This document shows positions 32,813-42,300 of a stretch of DNA of 64,000 bases, piece by piece. Position 1 is the first letter of the stretch; every line of letters begins with the position of its first letter. Under the pieces are notes generated by a model that had not been told where the DNA came from, did no database searches, and saw nothing but the letters and a program-made list of their open reading frames with translations. Position numbers and translations under genes: made by a program. Source of the stretch: Cytophagaceae bacterium (lineage in GTDB: Bacteria > Bacteroidota > Bacteroidia > Flavobacteriales > Flavobacteriaceae); assembly GCA_002710685.1 (NCBI GenBank), contig PALD01000066.1, forward strand, positions 186,001-250,000, given 5' to 3'.

Positions 32813-35500
32813 ATGGCCATAAAAAATACCATTTTTGTACTCCTCGCAACTGCCTTGCTCCTTTCGTGTGGCAAGAAGCAAAAGATTGAAATCAACGTCT
32901 TGCAGACCGAGCATCTCACCACTCCTCTGGGGCTGGACGCCACAAACCCCCGTTTTACATGGAAAATCAATGCTGAAAACCCCAGCACGGCACAAGAATC
33001 CTTCCATATCTACGTAGATGAAGACTCAGCCGCCGTGGCCAACCGTAACGTGCAATCCTGGGATATGATGGAACGCTCTGGCCGTAACCTTGTGGTCTAT
33101 GAAGGCGAACCCTTACAGCCTTTCACAAAATATTATTGGGGTGTTGAAGTGGTTGATAACGCTTCCGCGAAAAGTACTTTGGCGATTTCACATTTTGAAA
33201 CCGGGATGCTTAAACAGGAAAATTGGCAAGGCAGCTGGATTACGGATACAAATGATATCAACCTCAAGCCTGCACCGTATTTTCGTAAAGACTTTTCGCC
33301 GAAAGGCAAAATAAAAGAAGCAAGGGCATACATCACTGCCGCTGGCTTGTATGAATTTACAATAAACGGAGAGAAAGTAGGAAACCATCGTCTAGACCCC
33401 GTTTACACACGCTTTGACAAGCGCAATCTGTATGTCACGTATGATGTGACCCAGGCCTTGAACAAAGAGCAGGTGACGCTGGGTGTTTTGCTGGGCAACG
33501 GCTGGTACAATCATCAGTCAACTGCGGTATGGTATTTTGACCGTGCCGGATGGCGGGCAAGACCACGGTTTTTACTCGATGTGCGCATAGTTTATGAGGA
33601 TGGCTCTGTTGAGACTGTAAGTACAGATGACTCCTGGAAAACAGCGTTGAGCCCGGTAGTGTTCAACAGCATTTACACGGCTGAACATTATGACGCGACC
33701 CGGGAAATCAATGGTTGGGATACCCCAGGGTTTGATGACACCGCATGGAAACCGGCAAAAATCGTGGATGCTCCTTCTCAGCACATTGTTGCCCAGGCCA
33801 TGCCGCCCATAAGAAACGTGGAAGAAATTAAGCCTGTGAGCATGCAAAAGCTAAGCGATAAAAAATATATCTATGACCTGGGCAGGAATATCGCAGGCGT
33901 TACACAGCTCACCGTAAATGGAGAGCATGGAACGAGAATATGGGTTACACACGCAGAGCAGCTGGACTCCACGGGCAATATAGACCTTTCAAACATTGAT
34001 GTGCACTATCGCCCTACCGATACGCTAGACCCTTTTCAAACAGATATTTACACCTTAAATGGCCTGAAGGAAGAAACGTTTATGCCACATTTTAATTACA
34101 AAGGTTTTCAATATATGGAGGTCAAGAGTGACAAGCCCATACAACTTACTCAAGAAAGCCTGAAAGGTCAGTTCATGCACTCTGATGTAGAACAGATAGG
34201 CCATATACAATCTTCAAATGAGACCTTGAATAAAATATGGCAGGCCACGAATGCGGCATATCTTTCCAATCTTTTTGGCTATCCCACTGATTGCCCCCAG
34301 CGCGAGAAAAACGGGTGGACGGGTGATGCGCACATCAATATAGAAACCGGCCTTTATAATTATGATGCTATTACCATTTATGAAAAATGGATGGCAGACC
34401 ACCGGGATGAGCAAAAGCCCAATGGTGTCCTGCCCTCAATCATCCCTACCTGGGGAGGGTGGGGTTACGACTGGGGCAATGGTCCTGACTGGACGAGTAC
34501 CGTAGCGATAATTCCCTGGGAGTTATACCAGTTTTATGGAGATGACCGCACGCTGGAGTTGATGTACAAACCTATCAAGAAGTATGTGGACCACATCACC
34601 GAAATAAGCTATGACGGCGGCCTCACCAATTGGGGACTTGGCGACTGGGTGCCGGTAAAATCAGTCACACCAAAGGAATTTACCTCCTCGATATACTATT
34701 ACGTTGACGCGTTGATTTTGGCGAAAGCCGCACAACATTTTGACAAACAGGCAGATTTTAAAAAATATACGGCTCTTGCCGAAAACATTAAAAACGCCAT
34801 CAACAAGAAATACCTAAACCTGGAAACGGGAATCTACGGCAGCGGTTTTCAAACCGAATTGAGCGCGCCGCTCTACTGGGGGATTGTCCCAGATGAGCTA
34901 AAACCCCTGGTTGCAGATAACCTTGCCAAGCGTGTTGTGGATGATGGCAATCACATTGACGTGGGCCTGCTGGGCACACGCACCATACTGGGAGCTTTGA
35001 GTAATAATGGCCATGCAGACCTGGCCTATACCGTGGCTGCACAAGAAACCTACCCGTCCTGGGGGTGGTGGATCAAGAACGGTGCTACCACGCTTTATGA
35101 AAACTGGGATATTGATGCAGGGTCTGATATTTCGCGCAACCACATCATGTTTGGTACCATAGGCGGCTGGTTGTACAGTGGCCTGGGCGGTATCAATACA
35201 GATGAGGCCAGCCCAGGGTTTAAAAATGTTTTGCTCACCCCGCATATCGTGGATGCACTTGACTCCTTTGAGGCACGTCACAATGGGCCTTACGGCGAAA
35301 TTACCTCACGCTGGGAAAAAGATGGCGACCGGGTGAAATATACCTGCATCATCCCAGCAGGAAGCACGGCGACCCTGACCCTTATGGGCAAGGACGTGCG
35401 ACTGGTAAACGGTAAGAGCAACGCGGCCCATGATGACTGGTCCAAAGGGTTTGTGTATCAAATAGGTTCTGGGGAGTACACGTTTGAAATTAGCAAGTAG
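32813..35500 (+). CDS. GH78 alpha-L-rhamnosidase, lipoprotein
   Basis: 895 aa. The lipoprotein signal MAIKNTIFVLLATALLLSCG has its lipobox Cys at 19. N-terminal beta domains (GLDATNPRFTWKINAEN, ISHFETGM, AYITAAGLYEFTINGEKVG) precede the (alpha/alpha)6 barrel. The catalytic region DCPQREKNGWTGDAHI at about 492 includes the general acid Glu and conserved Asp of GH78. PSWGWWIKNGATTLYENWD and the C-terminal Greek-key domain complete the family architecture. It releases rhamnose from glycans such as ulvan or pectin fragments at the cell surface. GH43 and S1 sulfatase genes nearby suggest a broader algal or plant-glycan role. Confidence 0.93.
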   Translation: MAIKNTIFVLLATALLLSCGKKQKIEINVLQTEHLTTPLGLDATNPRFTWKINAENPSTAQESFHIYVDEDSAAVANRNVQSWDMMERSGRNLVVYEGEPLQPFTKYYWGVEVVDNASAKSTLAISHFETGMLKQENWQGSWITDTNDINLKPAPYFRKDFSPKGKIKEARAYITAAGLYEFTINGEKVGNHRLDPVYTRFDKRNLYVTYDVTQALNKEQVTLGVLLGNGWYNHQSTAVWYFDRAGWRARPRFLLDVRIVYEDGSVETVSTDDSWKTALSPVVFNSIYTAEHYDATREINGWDTPGFDDTAWKPAKIVDAPSQHIVAQAMPPIRNVEEIKPVSMQKLSDKKYIYDLGRNIAGVTQLTVNGEHGTRIWVTHAEQLDSTGNIDLSNIDVHYRPTDTLDPFQTDIYTLNGLKEETFMPHFNYKGFQYMEVKSDKPIQLTQESLKGQFMHSDVEQIGHIQSSNETLNKIWQATNAAYLSNLFGYPTDCPQREKNGWTGDAHINIETGLYNYDAITIYEKWMADHRDEQKPNGVLPSIIPTWGGWGYDWGNGPDWTSTVAIIPWELYQFYGDDRTLELMYKPIKKYVDHITEISYDGGLTNWGLGDWVPVKSVTPKEFTSSIYYYVDALILAKAAQHFDKQADFKKYTALAENIKNAINKKYLNLETGIYGSGFQTELSAPLYWGIVPDELKPLVADNLAKRVVDDGNHIDVGLLGTRTILGALSNNGHADLAYTVAAQETYPSWGWWIKNGATTLYENWDIDAGSDISRNHIMFGTIGGWLYSGLGGINTDEASPGFKNVLLTPHIVDALDSFEARHNGPYGEITSRWEKDGDRVKYTCIIPAGSTATLTLMGKDVRLVNGKSNAAHDDWSKGFVYQIGSGEYTFEISK

Positions 35501-35537
35501 AAAATCTTAAAGTGCACCTCATGTGATGGGACTTTAG

Positions 35538-35545
35538 TATTTTTG
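35538..35545 (+). promoter_or_regulatory. -7 element TATTTTTG just before the DUF202 gene
   Basis: Exact TAnnTTTG, ending six bases before the preferred ATG at 35552. If it is used, transcription would begin at or very near the start codon, giving a leaderless message. No clear -33 element. Confidence 0.35.
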
Positions 35546-35551
35546 GACTTG

Positions 35552-35926
35552 ATGAGACGATTTATACGAAGTAAGAAAAAGGAACGCAGCAAGTCTATGC
35601 GGCAGCGCATCTTGAGCGACCGCCTGGCGCTGGACAGGACCCGTCTTGCCAATGAACGCACCTTTCTTGCTTATTTTAGAACCTTTATCGTGCTGATGAG
35701 TTCTGGTTTTGCAATCATCAAGCTGGATATGCTCAATCAAATCAAGGGAATAGGATATATCCTGGTGGGCATTGCCCCCATAATCTTTATCGTGGGGCTT
35801 ATCAGGATTATCAAGATCAAGCGCCAGCTCAAAAAACTGTATTGGATAGAAGAAGAACAGGATGAAGTGCTTGAAAGTATGAAGGGTGAAAAGGATAGTG
35901 AAAATTCTACGCAAGATAAACCTTGA
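35552..35926 (+). CDS. DUF202 (YidH-like) membrane protein
   Basis: The ATG at 35552 is preferred over the TTG nine bases upstream. About 124 aa. LALDRTRLANERTFLAYFRT is the DUF202 signature before the first of two or three membrane helices (IVLMSSGFAIIKLDML, IGYILVGIAPIIFIVGLIRI). A charged C-terminal tail ends near STQDKP. Members are inner-membrane proteins of unknown function. The gene ends five bases before the convergent cytochrome gene. Confidence 0.85.
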   Translation: MRRFIRSKKKERSKSMRQRILSDRLALDRTRLANERTFLAYFRTFIVLMSSGFAIIKLDMLNQIKGIGYILVGIAPIIFIVGLIRIIKIKRQLKKLYWIEEEQDEVLESMKGEKDSENSTQDKP

Positions 35927-35930
35927 ACAA

Positions 35931-36362
35931 TTAGTTTAAGCTATACCATTCAATATCCTTTAAAGCAGCTCTTCTACCCTTTCTTTCTGGCGGGTAGTTT
36001 GTCACGAGATAGTTGATTATTATTTCTTCATTATCACCCAGGTCCCATAGGTTTTGTGTGGCCTGCATCCAGTCAATTGTCTTTGCCCACCGCTCTGCAT
36101 TCATGCGGTTTTGCATGATTAATTTGGCCGAATGGCAATTTGTGCAGTTGTTTATCACGATGTTCAACCCATCCCCGTTTTTTAGGCCCGTAGGCGTGTG
36201 GATGCCATCCTTGATCTCGGCAGGGTCCACTTCTTGCACGGCAAACTCATATTCATCTTCAGGGGCCGGTCGCTCTTCTTTTTCGCTGAAAAGCAAAAAA
36301 ACAACGACACCCAATATTCCCAGTACCACGATTGAAATAATCCCCTTTGTTGTTTTTCTCAT
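35931..36362 (-). CDS. SorB-like membrane-anchored cytochrome c of sulfite dehydrogenase
   Basis: A signal-anchor helix (GIISIVVLGILGVVVFLLF) is followed by a periplasmic domain with one haem motif CTNCH. Two starts are possible: ATG at 36362, or GTG at 36380 overlapping the stop of the catalytic gene as GTGA. The latter would couple translation. Residues ERWAKTIDWMQATQNLW and INYLVTNYPPE match the small cytochromes that pair with SorA/SoxC-type molybdoenzymes. It would pass electrons from sulfite to the respiratory chain. Confidence 0.85.
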   Translation of the reverse strand: MRKTTKGIISIVVLGILGVVVFLLFSEKEERPAPEDEYEFAVQEVDPAEIKDGIHTPTGLKNGDGLNIVINNCTNCHSAKLIMQNRMNAERWAKTIDWMQATQNLWDLGDNEEIIINYLVTNYPPERKGRRAALKDIEWYSLN

Positions 36363-36376
36363 TTTAACGTCTTTTT

Positions 36377-37597
36377 TCACTGTACCTTAATGGCGATTCT
36401 ATGGCAAGCGTTGTTGAGATAGCCCTTGGGGTTCCAGCCGGGAAGCACCATGGGTTGTGCCTTGCCCCTGCTGTCTATTGCTTTTGCCCAGATTTCATAA
36501 TATCCTTTTTCTGGAAATTCTATGGTAGCGTTAAAATGTTGCCAGGCCAATCTATTTGCTGGTTTTTCAAGGTTACATTTTTGCCAGGTGGAGCCAAAAT
36601 CAATAGAGTATTCCATTTTTTGAACCTCGAGTTCACCAGCCCAGGCATGCCCCCGTATATTGAGGCTTTTGCCAAAGTCAAGCTTCGCGCCACTCATGGG
36701 ATAGGTAATCAATGATTTTACGGGCATGGACTCGATGATGCACATATCTTCATCCTTGACCTCTGCGCCCGGTTCTACCGGTTCACAGGGCACGCGGTAA
36801 GAGGAGCCTTCCATTTTTGCACCATCGTGTACGATGTTGCGCACGCTTATCCTGTTTACCCATTTACCAGATGCCGAAGCCGGCCAGCCACCCGCCATCA
36901 ACCGCAGGGGATATCCATGGGATAACGGGATGTCCTCTCCATTCATCTTAAAGGCAAGCAGGGTTTCTTCTTGGTAGGCCTTGGCCATGGGCACTCCCCT
37001 GCTTATGGGTTCTTTTGTGGTGTCGCCGCTTAGGTGCATATCTGTGGCATGATAGCCTATGTACACCGCATCGTTCTTAACGCCAACATCCTTGAGCACG
37101 TCACCAAGCCTCACACCCGTCCACTGCGCACAAGAAACCGCGCCCACGGTCCACTGGTTTCCCTTTGCCTGGGGGTCAAACTCGCTACGGCCATTGCCGC
37201 CACACTCCAGCGTAAGTTGATAAGTGTACTGCTTAAACTTTGTTTTTAAATCCTCTAGCGTATATGTTTTTGGCGCAACTACGGATTCCCCGTCAAAGGT
37301 CACCGTCCACTTCGCAGCATCGATTCCCTGCGGGATAAGGCCGTTGTTGCGTATGAACATGTTTTTGTTTGAGGTTACTTTTTCATCCAGCAGGTGGGCT
37401 TTTGCCTCTATATTCCACGGTTTATCATTAAGTACCGTCATCTCGCCGTCAAGGCCAAATAATTTAAAGGGGTCTGGGTCTTGCAGGGCAAGAGGCTCAT
37501 AACCGCTGGGCATGAGGTTTCCATACACAATCTTGGCCCCTATGGCGGTTGCTAGGGTTGCCAGTGAACCTGTCATGATAAAATTTCTCCTTTTCAC
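36377..37597 (-). CDS. SorA/SoxC-like sulfite dehydrogenase, molybdopterin subunit
   Basis: 406 aa with a twin-arginine-type start MKRRNFIMTGSLATLATAIG. YQLTLECGGNGRSEFDP and the Mo-ligand Cys in AVSCAQWTGVRLGDVL identify the sulfite oxidase fold. HGYPLRLMAGGWPASASGKWVNRI forms the cofactor pocket. The C-terminal Ig-like dimerisation domain runs from about residue 285. It oxidises sulfite to sulfate in the periplasm and gives electrons to the adjoining cytochrome. In this genome sulfite could come from sulfonate or other organosulfur degradation. Sulfatases release sulfate rather than sulfite, so they are not its source. Confidence 0.9.
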   Translation of the reverse strand: MKRRNFIMTGSLATLATAIGAKIVYGNLMPSGYEPLALQDPDPFKLFGLDGEMTVLNDKPWNIEAKAHLLDEKVTSNKNMFIRNNGLIPQGIDAAKWTVTFDGESVVAPKTYTLEDLKTKFKQYTYQLTLECGGNGRSEFDPQAKGNQWTVGAVSCAQWTGVRLGDVLKDVGVKNDAVYIGYHATDMHLSGDTTKEPISRGVPMAKAYQEETLLAFKMNGEDIPLSHGYPLRLMAGGWPASASGKWVNRISVRNIVHDGAKMEGSSYRVPCEPVEPGAEVKDEDMCIIESMPVKSLITYPMSGAKLDFGKSLNIRGHAWAGELEVQKMEYSIDFGSTWQKCNLEKPANRLAWQHFNATIEFPEKGYYEIWAKAIDSRGKAQPMVLPGWNPKGYLNNACHRIAIKVQ

Positions 37598-37679
37598 TTA
37601 ATCGATTTAGAGGTTATGTAATATCTTTAAAAGATTGTTTTAAATTTAAAATATTCTTTAGCCTAAAAGGTCAAATCTC

Positions 37680-39206
37680 ATGAAAAATAATACAATCATC
37701 CTGTTTTGTCTTCTTATTTGCCTTACGGCGAAATTTTCTGCGCAAGCACAAATAGGTATAGAACAGCAACAGGTCATCCCTGGCGAATTGCCAGACCCAT
37801 CCATCATTGAAGCAGATGGCGTGTATTATGCCACGGGCACTACGGGAGACTGGGCTCCGGTTTATCCTATTTACAAATCGACCGATTTAAAGAACTGGGA
37901 ACTCATAAGCGCGGTTTTTCAAACGAATCCCGACTGGACCATGGGCAGCTTCTGGGCACCCGAGCTCTATTATCATGATGGAACCTTTTATTGCTATTAT
38001 ACCGCCCGGGGTACGGACGGAATCTCTAAAATAGGCGTGGCCACCACTACTGATATTTCCAAAGGTTTTGAAGACAAGGGTGTCCTGATTGACTGGGGCG
38101 ATGAGGCGATTGATGCCTATGTGTATAATGAAAACGGCCAACTCTACATCACCTGGAAAGCCTATGGCCTCACACCAGACAAACCCATTACCATCCTGGG
38201 TTCAAAACTTTCAGCTGATGGTTTAACGCTGGAAGGTGATGCTTTTACGGTGGTTACCGCAGAGACGGATACCTGGGAGCGTGGCGGCATTGAAGGCCAG
38301 GCCATTGTGAAGCATGGTGATTATCTGTACATGCTCTATTCGGGTAATGCCTGTTGTGGCAAAGACTGTGATTATATGGTGGGCGTGGCCAGGGCAAAAA
38401 CCATGCAGGGCCCTTGGGAAAAACATAAGGCAAACCCCATTCTTGTGGGTAACAGCATGTGGAAATGCCCCGGACATGGTACGGCGGTCAAAAAGGACAA
38501 TCAATGGTTCTACCTCTACCACGCATACAATACCAAAGGTTTTCCTACCCTGGGACGTGCCGCCATTTTAAGTGAGCTGTACTGGAACGAGCAATCTGGT
38601 TGGCCCTATTTTAAAGTAGCTCCCGCAACGGTCAACGGAGACCGTCTTGAGCAAGATATCCAGGATGATTTTGGCGAAAGCCAACTCGCCCAGCACTGGA
38701 AGTTTAACGTGAAGAACAGCCCTTTTAAAACCCGTATGAAAAACGGCAACCTGGTGCTTACCGAGAGTGAACCTGATGCTGACAACAAGACCGGTGCCGT
38801 GCTCTGTGTGATTCCTGATGATTCTGACTTTGAATTTTTAACAGAGCTGAACATTAAAAACAATGCGTTAAAAGGCCTGGTGCTCTATACCACAAAGGAT
38901 AATAGTATAGGCCTGGGTACCAAGGGTGATACCATCATCCTGTGGAAAGTGGAAAACGGGATGCCCATAGAAATGGACTCCAAACCCATTGCATCCATAA
39001 AAAATATCTGGCTTAAAGCCAAAGTGACGAATTCCAGTTCCATTGAATTTAGTTATAGTACAGACGGCACACAATGGGAATCGCTCTACTCAGTCAATGG
39101 AGACAACCTGGCGTGGTGGTCATCAGGCATGAAGATAGGTTTACAGGCCAAGGCCAGCAAAGGTGACAATGAAGGTATTTTTGAAAGTTTTGGCGTGAAG
39201 TATTAA
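37680..39206 (+). CDS. GH43 family glycosidase with C-terminal beta-sandwich
   Basis: 508 aa. The signal peptide ends near FSAQAQ. The five-bladed propeller shows PGELPDPSIIEADGVYYATG (catalytic base Asp), EAIDAYVYNENGQLYITW (pKa-modulating Asp), GGIEGQAIVKHGDYLYMLYS (general acid Glu) and CPGHGTAVKKDNQWFYLYHAY. The C-terminal ~170 residues form a jelly-roll of the type found in GH43 beta-xylosidases/arabinofuranosidases. Linkage specificity (xylose, arabinose or galactose) cannot be decided from motifs. It would act in the periplasm or outside the cell. It is a monocistronic gene downstream of the divergent sulfite dehydrogenase pair. Confidence 0.9.
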   Translation: MKNNTIILFCLLICLTAKFSAQAQIGIEQQQVIPGELPDPSIIEADGVYYATGTTGDWAPVYPIYKSTDLKNWELISAVFQTNPDWTMGSFWAPELYYHDGTFYCYYTARGTDGISKIGVATTTDISKGFEDKGVLIDWGDEAIDAYVYNENGQLYITWKAYGLTPDKPITILGSKLSADGLTLEGDAFTVVTAETDTWERGGIEGQAIVKHGDYLYMLYSGNACCGKDCDYMVGVARAKTMQGPWEKHKANPILVGNSMWKCPGHGTAVKKDNQWFYLYHAYNTKGFPTLGRAAILSELYWNEQSGWPYFKVAPATVNGDRLEQDIQDDFGESQLAQHWKFNVKNSPFKTRMKNGNLVLTESEPDADNKTGAVLCVIPDDSDFEFLTELNIKNNALKGLVLYTTKDNSIGLGTKGDTIILWKVENGMPIEMDSKPIASIKNIWLKAKVTNSSSIEFSYSTDGTQWESLYSVNGDNLAWWSSGMKIGLQAKASKGDNEGIFESFGVKY

Positions 39207-39276
39207 TAATTTGCAAAAACTATGTTATAGAGATTCAAAAGTTCTTTACCATCCCTGAAATTTTATGCACCTTCAT

Positions 39277-39301
39277 GGATTGAAACTTGATATATCAATC
39301 C
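39277..39301. promoter_or_regulatory. Operator-like dyad GGATTGA ... TCAATCC
   Basis: Perfect seven-base arms with an 11-base spacer, ending 13 bases before the next start codon. Could be a repressor site. Confidence 0.35.
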
Positions 39302-39314
39302 CTGATCGACATTT

Positions 39315-42300
39315 ATGTACATAAAACTCCTTTCTAAATCTGAGATTACCCTACTTTTTATAGCTATTTTCTTTTTTCATCATACTTCTAACGCTCAAGA
39401 AGGCCATGGATCAAAGGAAATTTCAAAACAAATATACTTTACGGCAAATACCGGCAATGGTGATACCGAGACCTCCCTAAAAGTGCTCAATGCCATCACA
39501 AAAGCCTCACAACAGGATGAGGAAGCCGTACTCATGTTGCTGGGCAATATCACTCCTAAGGGTGGTTTTCCTGAAAAGGGAAATGATAGGGACAAAATAA
39601 AGGATTATCTCAAGAAAAACCTGCTTGACCCGTTAAAGGACTTTAAGGGTAAAATCATCATGCAGCCCGGTACCAATGAATGGAACAAGGAAGGGCATGA
39701 AAATATTGACGACATGGAATCCTTTTTACAGGACAACAGCGAGGTCAAGTTTTGGCCCAATGACGGCTGCGCCCTTGAAAACAAGGAACTGGGAGATGAC
39801 ATTGACCTCGTCATGGTCGATTCTCAGTGGTTTCTCGAGGACTGGGACAAGCACCCGTACATCAACAATAAATGTGATATCAAGACCCGTGAGCAATTCT
39901 TTACAGAATTTAAGGATGACATCAAGGATGCCCAGGGAAAAACGGTCATAGTTACCGCATTTCACCCCATAATGTCCCTTACCAAAATGGGCTTTTTTGA
40001 AAATATGGGTGGTTTTACCGCCGAGGATTTTTATGGCAAGCGCAGGCAGGAACAAGCCGGTAGGATGGAGACCCTTGCAAGTCTTTTTGAAGATGTGATA
40101 TTTGTTTCGGGAAGTGATCGCAACCTACAATTCATGCGGGATGATAACATCCCACAGATCAATAGTGGTTCCGCTACGGCAAAAAAAGATAATGTACGAG
40201 AGCGTGGTGAGCAGGCCTTTGCCTCTACCGAAACCGGCTATGCAAAGCTCACTGTTTATAAAGATGGAAGCTCAAATGTGGAGTTTTTTAAAGTGGGCGG
40301 TGAGGCTAGTGAGAAAATCGGTGATCGTGAAATTAAACGACAGCGCATCACAGAAGATGAAGTAAGTTACCATACCAAGGATGAATTTGGCCCCACGTAC
40401 AAGGCCTCCATATACACCAAGGAAGATACCCAGAAAAGCGGGTTTTACAAATGGCTGTGGGGAGACCATTATAGGGATGTCTACAGCCGGGACATAGAAG
40501 TACCGGTCCTGTTTATAGATACCCTTCCCGGCAATCCCGTTGCTATTCAAGAAGGCGGTGGCCACCAGTCTAGGTCCCTGCGCATCAAGGGAGATGATGA
40601 TCATGAATATACCCTGCGCGAGATTAAGAAAAGCGCCCTGCGCTTTTTACAATCCTTCATCAAAGACCATTACGTATATGATTATCTGGAAGGTAGTATT
40701 GCCGAAGACCTAGTGCAGGACTACTACACCACTGCACAACCTTATGCCCCCTTTGCAGTCAATGATATCCTGGAAGCTGTAAACATCTACCATGCAAACC
40801 CTAAACTGTACTACCTGCCCAAACAAAAAAACCTGGGAATCTACAATGAGGATTATGGTGACAAACTGTACATGCTCGAGGAACACGTGGGCGATGAAAA
40901 CAAGGGATTCAAGGATTTTGGCGATGCTGATGACATCATAAGCACAACAGATATGTTACTGGACATCAGGAAGTCAAAAGATATTAAGATTGATGAGGAT
41001 GTGTACATACGTGCCCGTTTGATGGACATGCTCTTGGGGGACTGGGACAGGCATGGCGACCAGTGGCGCTGGGCAGAATTTGAGCAGGAAGATGGTTCAA
41101 AGACCTACAAGACCATTCCGCGTGACAGGGACCAGGCTTTTCCTAAATATGATGGAGTGGCGATTAGCCTGTTAAGGTTTGGCGTTCCAGATTTTAGGCC
41201 CATGCAGTCTTATGGACCAAAAATAAAGAATGTGAAATGGCTCAATTATTACGCGTTCTACCTGGACAAGGCATTTATAAATACCGCACACTGGGAAGAC
41301 TGGAAAAGGCAATCTGAATACATAAAGAACAACCTTACAGATGACAAGATAGATGCAGCCTTTGCCGCATTGCCACGCGATACGCAAGATGAAAGCATTG
41401 CACAGATAAAAAAAGACCTCAAGGCACGAAGGGACAACGTTACCACTTTCGCAAAAGCGTATTATGATTTTATAAAAAAGTATGAAACCGTACTGGGTAC
41501 AGAGGATGACGATACCTTCAAAATCACCCGAAAGCCAGATGGCATTACCCAGATAAAAATCATCAATGAAGATGGAAAGCTTGTTTTTGACAATGAATAT
41601 ACAAAGGATGAAACTGGTGAAATCTGGATTTATGGCCTGGATGGTAAAGATACCTTTGAGGTCGAGGGCGAAGGCTCAAGATACATACGGCTCAATATCC
41701 TGGGTGGCGAAAACAACGATACCTATGATTTTGTCAACAAGAACGGGACAAAGGTCTATGATTATAAAAGCAAGAAGAACACGTTAAAAAATGTGGGCAA
41801 GAATTGGCTGGTGGATTCTTATGACATCAACACCTACAACCCCGAAAAGAAAAAATACAATGAGGATATCCTTATGCCCGCCATTGCCTTTGATGCAGAT
41901 GACGGCCTGCAGATAGGCCTTGCGAGCACGTTTACAAAATATGGTTTGACTAACAACCCATTTTCTGCACAGCACACCCTAGATGCCCGTTATCATTCGG
42001 CTACGCAGGGGTTCTCAGTACAATACAATGGAGAATTTGCACATATTTTCAAGAATTGGAACTTTGGCCTTGAAGCCAAATTTACCACCCCCACGTATGC
42101 CATCAATTATTTTGGTGAAGGTAATGAGACCACTTATGATGATGATGCCGTGGATATGGACTACAATAGGATTGGCGTAAGCCAAATAAGCCTCGCCCCT
42201 TCCCTGATATGGAAAGACGCCCTGGGCTATAGTTTTTATTTTAAGCCATCCATAGAATCATATGAGGTGGACCGCGACCCGGGCAATATCACCACTAATG

